From: Romanomermis culicivorax
Lineage: Eukaryota > Nematoda > Enoplea > Mermithida > Mermithidae
DNA length: 64,000 bases
Assembly: GCA_963922205.1 (NCBI GenBank)
Contig: CAWUHX010000073.1
Location: forward strand, 1,116,001-1,180,000
Reading direction: 5' to 3'
The notes under the pieces were generated by a model. The model was not told the origin of the DNA. It did no database searches and saw only the letters and a program-made list of their open reading frames with translations. A program made the translations under genes and the position numbers. This document shows positions 1 to 11,615 of the stretch, in pieces. How positions within the stretch are numbered: position 1 is the stretch's first letter; every line of letters starts with the position of its first letter.

Positions 1-3000
1 AACGCGTCTTTTGCGGGTGGCGGAACGAACGGTTTTAGACACGTTATGGAGACGGTTTGCGGGCGGCCGGGCGCGTCGAGTGAATCGATTGTGACAACGT
101 TTTCGGCTGCGCGAGAGGCATCCGTGATGAGAAAAGGTCCAATGAAGTCGGGTTGAATTTTGTTGGCCTTGCGCGTATTGGTTAAAAGAACTAAGTCGTT
201 GACGACGAAGTCGCGTTTTCGGGCCTTGCGATCAAAGTATTCTTTGCTGGCGGCGGCTGCGGCATCGAGGTTTGCTTTAATTTTTTCGTGCATTTTGAGT
301 TGTGCTTGCGTAAGGATATGCTGATAGGCATCGTAATTCAACGGCAAGGTGAGGCGGCGGGCGCAATCGTAGTCGAAGGTAATGCGCGGCTCATATCCTC
401 GTAGTAAACTGAATGGCGAATGGTGTGTAGCTGTATGCGGCGTGGCATTGTAGGCGAACATGGCGTAGGGCAGGTAGCACTCCCAGTTATCTGGATCGTC
501 GGCAGTATACTTTTTTAGCTGGGCGATCAATGTTTGATTGAAACGTTCGACCATTCCGTTGCGCTGGGGGTGGTATGCCCTTGTTTTAACCTTCCGAACT
601 TTGAGAAGCTCGCATATATCTTGCATAAGCTTTGATGTAAAGCATCCACCCTGATCGGAAAGGAGTACGAGTGGGCTACCATGCGTGAGGACAACGTTGT
701 TGATAAAACATTCCACTATGGTTGAGGCTTTCTGATCCGGTATCGGGTGCGCGGAAACGAATTTCCTAAAATAATCCTGAAAAACAATAACGTAGGGATG
801 CTTCTCACCCACTGGCGAAATATTGACGATGTCGGTTGCCACAATTTCAAATGGGTGTTTGGGTTGGATTGGCAGCAGTGGCAGAGGCGGTGGCATGCGC
901 GGCGTTGTTAGTTGGCAAATTTTGCAAGTTTTGATCCAATCTCGAACGTTTTCTTCCATGCGGGGCCACTAAAAGTGAGCTTTAATTGCTGCTAGCGTGC
1001 GGTTTGTTCCTTGATGATTCAAAATTTTCGCGCCGTGGAATTGGTGAAGAGTTTGGTCGACCATGGAGGCGGGTACGACTAATTGCTTGACCTCTTTGAG
1101 TTGATGGAACAAAATTTGATCTTCGAGGAAGAAAATTGGTGGGTGTTTGGCGGCGTTATCTGTTCTGAGGGTGGCGATAATTTTTGTTATGGCTGGATCG
1201 GCGGCTTGAGCTTTTAAAACTTCCTTGTGAGCGGCGATCGTAATGGCTTCGGCCGGGGGCGGTTCGTTGTCGACAGCTGTAGGCACTGAATTAGAGAGTG
1301 TGGGTTGACTGATGGTCTTTTTCGTCATTGCACAGGTGATGGCGTTGATTTCGGCATCGACTTCGGTTGGTGGTGAAGCCGCTGCTGGGCGTATTTCCGG
1401 TACCATTAAGTCGGTTTCCGTAGTTGCACCAGCAGGGTGAAAATTCTCACAGAAAATCGTGGCGGTCAAATTTTCAGCGGTCTGGATGGGAGATTTGTCG
1501 CGGTCGTCCTTCCGAGATAGGAAATCGGCACAAGCGTTGTCTTTTCCTTTAATGTATTCAACTTTATAATCGTAATCCTGGAGGCTGATCGGGAAACGTT
1601 AGAGGCGTGAGTTTCGATGTTTTTCGTCTTTGAGCCACTCGAGCGGCTTGTGATCGGTGCGGACAATAACTTTTTGGCCCTACACATAGTGGCGGTACAT
1701 CTGGAAGCCGTAGACAATGGCGAGGCATTCACGCTCAGTTGTACTGTAGCCGGTTTCGGCATCGGTGAGTACGCGGCTATTGTAGGGGATGACCCATTGA
1801 TCGTTTCCGTTCTCTTGATACAAAATTGCTCTGATGGCGGTTGTGCTGGCGTCGGTTTGGATAACGAATTGCGCTTTGCCATCGTAAACTGGGTAGCGAA
1901 GAAAGGGCGATGACGTAAGGGCGGTTTTGATACCTTCGAATGCGGCGTGGTGTTCGTCCGTGGCGATATATTGAGCGTCTTTACGTAGAAGTCCGTACAA
2001 AGGACTGGACAATGTTGCCAAATTTGGAATAAAGCATTTGCACCATTGGACTAACCCTAAAAAACTTTGCATACCTTTTTTGGTCTTCGGGAATTGGTAT
2101 TCGGCCATAGCTTTGACTTTCTCCGGATCGGCTGCAATTCCGCCGGCGCTAAGTAGGTGGCCTAAAAACTTGACTTGCGGCGGCAGGAATTCACATTTGT
2201 CTGGCCGAAGCATGAGATTAGCTGTGCGGAGGGCGTCGAAAATGATTTGTAAATGTTCCAAATGTTCTTCAAACGAATTCGAGAAAATAATAATATCGTC
2301 GATATAGACCAGACAAATCTTTCAAATATACGGGCGAAGAATTCTTTCCATTAGACGTTGAAATTCGGCAGGCGCGTTTTTCAAACCGAACGGCAAAACT
2401 TTGAATCGAAACAGACCTTCTTGGCAGATGAAGGTTGTTTTATCGCGCGAGTCGGCGTTGAGGGGTACCTGCCAGTACCCGGCTTTGAGGTCGAGTGTGG
2501 TGAAGAATTTCGCTTGTCCCATTGCATCCAAATAATCGTCGATGCGCGGGATCGGAAATTTGTCGCTTGGCGTGACGTCGTTTATTCCGCGGTAGTCGAC
2601 AACAGGTCTCCAAGAGCCATCTTTCTTTTTTACCAAGAACAGCGGTGCGGCCCAGGGCGAGCGGGATGGTTTGATGAAATTGTTGTCGAGCATTTCTTGA
2701 ATATGACGGCATACAATCAGTCGTTGTTCCATTGCCGCACGGTAATAATGGCGGGAAACGGGTTTTGCGGTGCCGGTGTCGATACTGACAGTTAGCTCGC
2801 TGGTGATGGTTGGTTTATCACTGGGGAGGCTGAAAACATCGCGGTGTTGTCGAAGCATCTTGAGGGCTTTTACTTTTTGCGCGGCAGAAACATAAGTCTT
2901 TTCGGTCATTTTGTTTAGAGCGTACTCCAGCTTTTGTTGTGCAGTGTGGCCAGGGAACGATTTATCTAGTGCGGCCGGCTCGTGGTCAGTTAAATCGCGG

Positions 3001-3998
3001 TCAGCGGCGGTGGTTGCTATCTGACAGTTGGCGTGGGTTTCGGAATACTCCAGCATGTGCTTTGCCATCGCAATGAGCTGATTTGGTCGGAGTTTGATAC
3101 TGTTTGGCGTATTGTTAATGAAGAGGAGCCGACAATGACCGTTGGTGATGTTGACCACTGCGGTTTCGACTGGAAGTTCTGCGGCTACATTATCGGTGGC
3201 GAGGGGTTGTACGATCACGTCGGGCACGGTCGTGGATGTTGTGGGAAAAACGCTACTTTTGACCCATTGTTGGCAGTGTGGTGAAATCGAGATAGAAGCA
3301 TGGGCGACAAGAAAGATCGGTTCGGCGAGCTTGGTAACCTCCAGCCGCTGAGAGGGCGGTTGGTGTGGACTAGGTTGAGCCTGCCGTATGGGTTGTTCAA
3401 CTTCGATTTCTTCGGGTTGGCTAAAAATATCGGATTTATCGTCATAGAAACTTACTCGTTCGTCCTCTGGTATTTCCTCTAAGACATTGTCGTTGGCGGC
3501 GTGTAGAAACAATTCCGTTCGCAGGCGGACCGAGGCAATTACTTTGAGCGGCAGTTTAACGTCTTGAATTTCTATGTAATTGTCTTTAAAATTCAAAATG
3601 GCGTGGATGTCTGGGTGCGCGAGGAAATCCGATCCGATGATGCATTGGTCATTTCTGTCGTCGTCGAGGATTACGCATTTGATCATGTGCTCTCCGAATG
3701 CGGATTCCATCATAACGACTACCGGGCCATGAGCATTGACTACAGTGCCATCGGCTACTTTGATTTTTCCACAAATCGGCAGTTGGAGCGATTGCTTGTC
3801 GAAAGCGCGTTTGACTAAACCTGATGACAAGACGGGCACCTGTGTCGATGAGCGCGTGTGCTTTAACGGCTCCAATTTTGATTGGAATTTGAAAGGCTCT
3901 TGTAGACGCGTACTTGCAGACAAACGATTTGGAAGATGGCGTGAGGTTATCAATTTGACAGACGGACGAGTGGATGTGGCAGGGGTCCTGAAAAGCAC
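1..3998 (-). pseudogene. pol: Gypsy pol: protease, RT, RNase H, integrase (broken)
   Basis: One minus-strand frame runs from 3998 to the window edge and is interrupted by TGA at 2322-2324, TAG at 1680-1682, TAA at 1599-1601 and TAG at 969-971. The segments in order are the protease C-terminal half, RT with catalytic YIDD at 2295-2306, RNase H ending near 1480, a zinc-binding HHCC-like region near 1000-1100, and the integrase core. The integrase acidic triad is visible as ATDIV, SDQGG and GMVERFN, followed by IGPF of the GPY/F module near 130-150. All three stop types occur, so stop-codon recoding is not the explanation. The first TGA separates RT fingers/palm from the YIDD strand. The C-terminus is outside the window. 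Confidence 0.92.
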
Positions 3999-6903
3999 GG
4001 CCCATTGCGTTCCAACAGACGATGCCGGGGCTAACGATGGGCGCGGCGGAAGCGATTTCTTCGGATGGGATAACCATATTGGCCGTTGACGTCGATTGGT
4101 TGTTAACGCGTGTTTCGAGCGGGGGTATTGACGCCGTATTCCGTGCCGGAAGTGCGGGTAGGGTTATTTGTAACTCTGAAGATTGAGAACTAGCGCGCGA
4201 TGAATCTGTCGGCGTCATGACGTACGGGGTCGGTACAGCATTGTAATGGATATGTTGTTCCCACGGTGCCGAGAATTGATGGTTCGGGTAAACGGCGTAG
4301 GTATTCTGAACAAAATCATGTGGGCGCTGTATAGAGTTACCTTCATAAAAATGGTTTCGCGCGCCACGGGCGTAGTTTGTGCCTCGTTGGGGCAGTCCTC
4401 CGCGGCGGGGTCGCCAATCGTGCTGTCCACGGACGTCGTTCGAATTGGTTCGGAAATCAACTTGCCGTGGGTGGGTGGCATAATTTGGGCGGTTTGATTC
4501 AAGTCGGGTTGACTGTTGAGCGTTTTGCCGCTTGAGCCAGATGCAATCTTTGGTGTTGTGGGTGCGGGATTTGTGGGCGTCGCACCAAAGACCTGTAGGT
4601 TGCATCGTGCGTGCGCGGTCTCTACTGGCAGATCGGTCGAAGGGATTGGCGTACGGCTCTCTGCTTTGAGATTGATGACGCGGACTGTGTTGCCTGTTGT
4701 TGGGGATCATTTCCTCAGGGCATTGTCGGGATTTTCGTTCTTCATAGTCACGGTCGTATCGTTGAATTAATTGTTCCAATAGCATCTCCGTGCGTGGCGG
4801 CTGCGGCGGCGGTGGCTCAATCGCTTGTGGTTGAAAGGAGACGAATTTAGTGGGTTGTGGTGTCGAATTTTGTGACCTGCGGTCCATAGATGGAGAGTGC
4901 TCGTGGTAGCAGTGTTGGGGGCGATCCATACTGTGGCCGTGTTCGAAACGGCGATCAAATGGTTGCGGCGACTTCGGTTGTGGTGCGTCCTGGTCTGCTT
5001 GATTGACAAGAATGGGTTGTTCTGCGGTTCCGATTTCGGCTTTAGTGGCATTGAGGACACTACGGGCTTTGGCTACGGCGTCGGCCAATTGTTGGACATT
5101 CGTGAAGCCTTTTGCTTGTTCCCCAATTGTTAGTTGATAGAAAACAGGCATTTTGGTCAAAAAGGTGTCAATTACTTGTTTGTGCCAAAAAGTTTGATCT
5201 TCATGCTGATACAATAATTGTACGTAAGTCATTACCTTACTCAGAAACGCAGGGGGTTCTTCTCCAACTTCTGGGGTGATTGACGCGAGTTGGCGTTTGA
5301 GAGTCATCGGGTTGCAATCGGGAGCCAATTGGAACATGAGTAAGTGTTTGGCGTCTTCGTACCGCGTCATATCTTGGATCATATCGCTCGGCGTATCGTG
5401 GGTGAGTCGGCGTAGGGCACTCATCTTTACGTGGTTAGAGGCGTCATAGCCGAACTCATTTTCCAGGCGGATGAAGAAGCGTAACAGGCATTTATTTGTT
5501 GCAGCGCCGTCGTTTATCAACAGGTGCCTGTTGTCGATGATTGTTTTGATGCGGCTATCTTCCTCGCGATGAGACGTGCGCCGCATGTCGTACCGAGGAT
5601 GGGGATGTTCATAATAATCCTCAGGTGGGTAGTCTGAGAAGCCGAACTGGTTTGCCGCGGGCGGTGGGTGTCTTTGAAGCGCGGAACGGTGTAAATTTTC
5701 GTCGGCGCGCGTAGTGCGGGCGAATTCATTATTATACAGGGTATCCGTCGACGGTGCCTTGGGTTTGACTTGATTCGGTAGCCTGCTAAAGACTGGAGCC
5801 GGTTCAGTTCCACGGAGAGTTTCGTTTGGGATATAAGTATCTCTTGTTTCCTCGCCGTGAAACCGTGAGGACACCGGCGGCAGTCTTGGTGTAGGCGGAT
5901 TGTGGGCATTAGTTGCGGCGGCGGTTGTGGAAATCAATTGTTGCATTTGCTCGGCAAGTGCGGCGAAACGCGCGTTAGTGGCTTTGGTTTGTTCCTGGAT
6001 TTGGCGTTGGACGCGTAATTGCTGGGCTTGGAATTGGTCGGAGACGGCGCCGATAATTTGATCAATGGTTTGTACCATAGGAACATTGTTGGTTATGCAC
6101 ACAGCGGCGGTGTTGAGTTGGTCCAGCGCGTCGCGTGCTTCAATTCGAAAATTTTGAACTTCATTGGCGTTTGCGATGGCTAGGCTGCTGCGGTGATTGT
6201 TTACTGAAGCACGGGTGGCGGCTGGGGCTTGCGGTGGTTTGATATTGACAAAGGATTCGGAGGAATCGGTTCTGGCGACAGCTTGGTCATTATTACTTCG
6301 GGTCGGGGCCCTTGGTGGCGGCATTTGCGATGCGGGCGGCGCCTTAAGGCAATTTTTGGCGGTGGTAAGGAGGTTTTGATTTAGCGACCGCGGGGGTTGA
6401 GAATTGATCGTCGCCGCGGTTGTGGGAATGAGCGGTACTTGCGGTTGTGCCGTCCCGTCCAGCGTGGGAGTACTGAAATTAGACAAGGGCGGATTATGGG
6501 GCGGGAGGCTTACCGTGGGTACCGCTGTCGATTGCTTAATATTTGACGGTCGCGGCAACAGCATTTGGTCAAAACTTAGGGCGCGGTGTGCGGCTGTGGC
6601 GGCATTCGGAGAACTGGATCGCGATGGAAAGCGGGTGAAGTCCAGCGGTGTGTGGCTTACCGTTGGCATCTTTTTTCGCAGGGTATAATAACCCCTTTTG
6701 TACCCTTTGGCGCAGCTAGGGCGGGGTCGAATTTTGGACTCTGTGGGTTTTTTCCGATGCAACGCAACGGCGGGGAGAGGCATGGTACAATCCAAGCGGT
6801 CACCAGTGTTGTATTTTGGTTTGGTCGGGGCGGAGATGATGCGGCGTGAGCAGGATTGGGATTCCGAGGTTATGTCCTTAATGTACATGCTTCCCACACC
6901 CAC
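3840..6903 (-). CDS. gag: Gypsy Gag with start of protease
   Basis: A long open frame of about 1020 codons reaches the protease DTGA motif at about 3843-3860, then continues about 60 codons out of frame. The first ~430 residues are Pro/Ser/Thr/Gln-rich and low in complexity. A capsid-like globular region lies at about residues 470-660. A zinc-knuckle variant with C-x2-H-x4-H-x4-C spacing ([14 protein letters not shown]) lies near residue 775. An internal ATG at 6667-6669 is a plausible alternative start, because the 78 residues before it look like leader sequence. The switch to the pol frame falls inside the protease active-site motif, so it is more likely a C-run indel than a programmed frameshift. 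Confidence 0.85.
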
Positions 6904-7390
6904 GTTTACCCAATAAACTAATTACTGGTACTTAAACCCCAACACTAACTATCCCAACACGACTTTCTTTAATTGTCTCCCTTGTTACGCAAGATTGAAA
7001 GGCGAAGGATTTTCTACCTTTTAATGTTACGCAATAATGTACAAAACTTACGTGAACAACAACGGAGACCGGCGAGATGAAAAGAAAAAAAAATAAAAGA
7101 ACACTAAATCAACTCCCACGCACGGGCGAGAGAAAAGACGAAAAGGCGTGGTGGGAGGCGGCGAGTATGTACTAGTGGTGGCCAATGGGGCGCACAACTA
7201 GTAACGAAAACATATAAAATTATAACGTTAATAATAATAACTGAGAGAGACCAGCGCACGCGTACCGACGTGCGCTACAGTAAGATGGCTACTGGTGGTC
7301 CGCGTTGCTCTCTCCACTTGCCACCTGCGGGCCTCTAACGCGCTTTGACAAAACAATAAAAAATCGGCGGAAAACACACTACAACAGTCA
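6904..7390 (-). other. Probable 5' LTR and leader of the Gypsy element
   Basis: This GC-rich non-coding segment sits upstream of gag on the minus strand. It should hold the primer-binding site and 5' LTR. Read on the minus strand, a CTCTCTCAGTT initiator-like stretch lies near 7240-7250. A TGGCCACC string near 7175 could belong to a primer-binding site. With the 3' LTR outside the window neither boundary can be proved. Confidence 0.5.
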
Positions 7391-8599
7391 TAGTTCAGAA
7401 AATCCAAATGAGTAAGTAAAACTGAAAGTTTTTGAATTATTTGGGTAGCTATATATGTACTTCTTATTTGGAGATGAATCGTCAATGTTCCATTTTTAAT
7501 CCATCCTTGAAATTTGAGTCCAATATTGCCAGATAAAGGAGACCAGCATCCATGTCAAAAATATTTTGTTGAGGAGAGTTTAAAATTGGGCATGAGCAAG
7601 GATAGTGCCTCAATTTTAGCAGAAAATGATATTAATGAAAGTGAGTAAAAGTACTGTAATTGAGCATCATGGTAATAATTATTTTTTTAATTTGAAGATT
7701 TAGACAAATTTAGCATGGTGTATAGCAAAGAAGATAATAATGATGATAACATGGAAATTGGTATGCGTGCTAGTGAAATTTTATTGAAAAAATGTTAGTA
7801 ATATGTGGAAATTGTATTTTTTAGCATCCTCAAGCACTTTTGCTGACCCATTTATTCATTATACTGAAAAAAATGAAATGTGTATGGATTTGGATTTCAG
7901 AAAAACATGATATGTACTTGATAATAGTACTCAACAATGACATCAAACTGATTTAGATTGTGCTGTTTTAAACTACTTTGCAAAGATAAATGTGATTTCA
8001 TGGATGTTGTCAGAGAGTGACGATTTACAGTTGAATGAAGAAAAGTAATTGAATTGATTGGCCACTCTCTGTCAAGATGTAAATTGCCCAGGCTTTGTCA
8101 ACCAAAAAATGTCATATTTAAAGTCAGTATCATTAAAAAGTGTATTATATATGGGGAAGATGCAATTCACCTGCATGGTAAAATCAAGAGCTAAAATTTT
8201 TGAACAATGAATTTAAGTTTTGGTATTTAATGCAATTTTCGCTAAAATGTTCAGGAAGATGGTGGTTCCTGCACTATGAACTGGAATTGTTCACAGAGCC
8301 ACACATTTTCCTCAAGCACTTCACAAAAGATTTATGGTAAAAACATTGATGGATCCAAAGATAATTGGAAATCATTTTATGCCATCAATAATTTAATTGG
8401 ATCAAGTGGCCTTTACACAGGAAATCATTGGTCAAAAATTGTGTTCTTTCTGAAAGTAGATTTTATTCAATCGTCACAAAATTTATGGTGAAATGACAGA
8501 TTTTTTTAGGCCACAAATATAGCTTGTATACACAAATCCACATTTTGTGCGCAGTCATTGATCAATTTTGGGCATTAATGTAAAAGATGATGTTTCTGA
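7391..8599. other. AT-rich stretch with possible transposon debris
   Basis: No intact gene is visible. Around 7800-8045 a plus-strand frame gives an acidic, repeatedly stopped peptide. Near 8275-8340 a frame reads ELELFTEPHIFLKHF before losing register. These are consistent with remains of the decayed transposase that follows, but no catalytic motif can be assigned here. Confidence 0.4.
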
Positions 8600-8870
8600 A
8601 TACTAAAAATTATGATATGGTTGTCGGTAGACGTTGTCAAAATGATAGTCCTGGAAATTGTGCCGAATTTGGAACTTATACCTTTGTGGATAATAATTCG
8701 GGGTAATGATAAGGAACTATTGACAGATTTTCATACCTTTGATTACCCTATTTTTGGATTGGAGCATAGAATCAGTGAGAAAAATATGAATCTTTACCAC
8801 AAACTTGAATTTCCAGCCAAAAACTTGAAGAAATATTACTTTCTTGGACCCCATGATTTGGAGGGATAGG
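8600..8870 (+). pseudogene. Decayed Kolobok-like transposase fragment
   Basis: One plus-strand frame at about 8610-8706 reads CQNDSPGNCAEFGTYTFVD before hitting tandem stops. The pattern DSPG-x2-A-x-F/Y-x-TYT-x2-D is characteristic of a family of DNA transposases found in cnidarians, fish and other animals, often classed with Kolobok. After the stops a neighbouring frame stays open to about 8869 but contains nothing I recognise. No terminal inverted repeats were found, so element limits are unknown. The call rests on one motif. Confidence 0.4.
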
Positions 8871-9439
8871 CAGTTGGGCATACTGTTAAAGTTTGGGGCA
8901 TATATGTAATAAGTATGTTACTGATTCAAAAAATGGCTGGGACACTCAAAAGTATTGTTCTTTACTATCAGTTTTGTGTTGCTTACAAAGAGTTGTACCA
9001 TTTCAGATACTGGCTACTAATATCTGATCTAATAATGCTTCCCTGCATGGAATAAAGCTAACATTTTAGAGATGCCTCAAGCCAATGCCGTACTTTATTA
9101 TTGAGGCAATCAAATCAAAACATCTGATGAAAAAAGATCAAAAAAAGCTATGAAGACACAGATAAGTTACTACACAATTTGTGAATTAATCAAGTTAAAC
9201 CTGATGAGCATATGAAAAATGAAATTGCAAAAAAATTGTCCGAAATTTATATAATTTCCTCAAATTTGAAAAAGCTGTGCAACAACCATTGGTACCCGTC
9301 CCAAACGTCCTGAATTGCGTTCAAACTGCAACTGGACTACCATGTTGGATGGTAAACCGTATAATTTTGACAAAATCAAAACCTGTGGTAAAAAAATGGG
9401 AAAAAACGAAAAACTAATGTTACTCTCATAGAAAGAGAC

Positions 9440-9770
9440 ATGATTTGTGAGAAAATACCCAAATTTTATTTAAAAAATCGTCAAATTACCTTGAAATTGC
9501 CACAGAGTACTCTTGATGATTCATCGGCTTTGCATTTCAGTATAAGGACATTGTGCAAAATATTGATTAAACTTGGCTTTCCTTATGAATCATGCCATAG
9601 TGGACTTTCTGTTTACTATCGACTTGAAATAATGCAGAAATGAAACAGTTATCTGACAATAATTCGAAAATGTCATAATCATAAAAGGATTTTTTACCAA
9701 TATGAATTGTGGTTAAATACAGGCCATATTTGAGAAAAAGCATGAATTTATACAGTGGTAGAAAAAAATA
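9440..9770 (+). pseudogene. Decayed Tc1/mariner-superfamily-like transposase fragment
   Basis: From about 9530 the plus strand reads IRTLCKILIKLGFPYES, then YYRLEIMQK. After one stop it continues through a basic stretch to YQYELWLNTGH. This parallels a group of animal DDE transposases whose helix-turn-helix region ends in an S/T-L-x-x-x-L-x-x-LGF pattern and whose first catalytic block is YLDETWVNAGHT. The first catalytic aspartate seems lost (YQYEL instead of YLDET). Further stops follow and the rest of the catalytic core could not be traced. Confidence 0.45.
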
Positions 9771-10740
9771 TAAAGCTTAGCATGCAAATACTAATTTGTC
9801 AGTAAGCTACACTAATACTATGGGTAATATTACACATAGTGAGTCAAAAAACCTATGAACAGTAAAAAAATTAAGGATTTAGAAGGAAAAATGTGATGGT
9901 CATGCAAACATGTAAAAGGGCCCTGAGGTCTTTGAAGGGTCAGGGTACTTTTCTGGGAGAGCACCGGCTTTATTGTCACTGTGCTGTATCGTATCTGCAC
10001 TCTATTTAAATAAATGTTCTGCAAGGAGGCCAAGGGACACTGAAAGGTGGAACCAGTAGACACCACAGCATAGTTCTAGAACAAAAGTTCAGTACAAATG
10101 CATTTATCTAAAACAAATATCAGCTTATGTCAAAAGTTCTAGAACTCTCAAAATTCAGCAAAAAATCAGTATTCTGGTCGAAAATCTAGATCTCTAACCC
10201 TGATGTAGCTTAACTAGTGAATCTCAATGGTTTTCTTTTGTAAATAACAAACGAACCTCAAGGCTTTACTATAGTCTGTTTTTTTGCAAATGGGCCTCAG
10301 CACAAGATTCTCAGGCGTATGAAAATCTGCATGTAGGCCAGTTGTTGTTTCCATATGTGGTCGACTGTAGTCAGGAAAGAAAACTGAATTTTTATTTTGT
10401 GGAGAATTCACGCTCTGGGGAATTGTCCATGCCAGCTCATATTTACAGGCCTCAAGGGTTCTGTTCCTCCAGGAATTGTCAACACCCAAATCCCTCAAGT
10501 CTGTTGACAGAAATCACTCTTTGATTCCTGCTGACTCTCCTCCATCTGAAACACCTCTTTTTCCTCGTAGATTTCAAACCTAACTCAAGATTTGTTTCCT
10601 GATTTTTTCTAAATTTTTAAAAATGCCTATAAGGTGGTCAGGGATTTTTTTCCTGCATTCTGAGAGCATACTCAAACATTGTGATGATTTTGGAGTCAGT
10701 AACCTGCAAAAATGAGGAAACAGAAAATATTAGTCAGGTC

Positions 10741-11607
10741 CAGGGGTTTTTTTGCATACAGCAATCAAATTTCAAGCTGCGCAAACAAATTTTTTCTGTC
10801 AAGTTGCACAGTGCAACTTGAGGCCAGAGAGCTCTTTTGATAAGATAGTTGGGTTTTCTGTGGGACATGCGTTCTAAAATGGATAAAAGTGAAAATTTTC
10901 TGAAACTTGGTGCTGGGTTTCATTTAATTTATAATTTTTTATATAATTCTAATGCCTGATTAGAAAAGGTCATTGTAGCTAGTGCTTATACGTTCTAATA
11001 ATCATCATATTATGGATAGATGTTTGTTCATGTATTGTATTTTGACAAATTTGATGAAAACTAACATTTTTCTCTATAATTTTCCTAAAATTTTCTGTGA
11101 TCTTCGCAAAAATTTTGAATTATGACTTCCATGTGATTAAAACATTTTGAGTGTAAGACAATGCTTGAAATTTTGGCCGGTTGAAAGATCCAAATTCTTC
11201 ACTGGTTGCCTAGTTTTTGAATTTCAGTTTGCCCGACTGACAATTTATTAAATTCACTGAGAAATCATACCTCCTGTCCAGGAAATATAAGGTGCAAAGA
11301 TTCATTTTCCAGCATTCCAGAATATTGAAATAAAGAAAAAATTTTTGGTGCTATGCTCCGAACTAATTACTCTAGTCTACTCATACTAACCTTTTCATTT
11401 GGTCACCAAAACTCAGAAAATTGGGTTTTAAATGCCTAAAACTGTCGCAGATCAAATGAAATGTCAAGAAAACTAGATTGCAATGGTTTTTCCGATATAT
11501 TTGAACAAATTTATTGCTTTAAGAGTGAGCAACCAAAAATTTATTTGTGCAACAAGAATTTTTCCCCAAGTTGCACATTGCAACCTGGCCTGTGCAAAAA
11601 AACCCTG
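10741..11607. mobile_element. Non-autonomous hAT-type element, family 1
   Basis: The element starts CAGGGGTTTTTTTGCA and ends TGCAAAAAAACCCTG, forming inverted termini of about 16-20 bp. It is flanked on both sides by the same 8-bp duplication GTCAGGTC (10733-10740 and 11608-11615). An 8-bp target duplication with CAGGG termini is the hAT signature. Just inside each end lies a CAAGTTGCAC-NNTGCAACTTG-like palindrome. No coding region is present, so a transposase would have to be supplied in trans. A diverged inverted copy occurs at about 33.2-34.88 kb. Confidence 0.85.
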
Positions 11608-11615
11608 GTCAGGTC

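Larger units (their letters stand above)
1..7390 (-). mobile_element. Ty3/Gypsy LTR retrotransposon, truncated by window edge
   Basis: Read on the minus strand, this GC-richer block encodes in order Gag, an aspartic protease (DTG), reverse transcriptase (YIDD), RNase H, and an integrase with a GPF-type C-terminal module. That order is diagnostic of Ty3/Gypsy. The 3' end and 3' LTR lie beyond base 1. The outer 5' boundary is set only by the change from GC-rich to AT-rich sequence near 7330-7400, because no second LTR is available to fix it. Four in-frame stops and a protease frameshift make this copy defective, yet its domains are well preserved, so it is probably young. Base composition differs sharply from the AT-rich surroundings. 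Confidence 0.93.

Noticed and set aside
1617-1913. Plus-strand open frames opposite the Gypsy gag and pol
   Set aside because: They mirror the real minus-strand coding sequence and contain no independent motif.
3843-3860. Programmed frameshift between gag and pol of the Gypsy element
   Set aside because: The frame change falls inside the protease DTGA motif, where a programmed shift would not make sense; a C-run indel is simpler.
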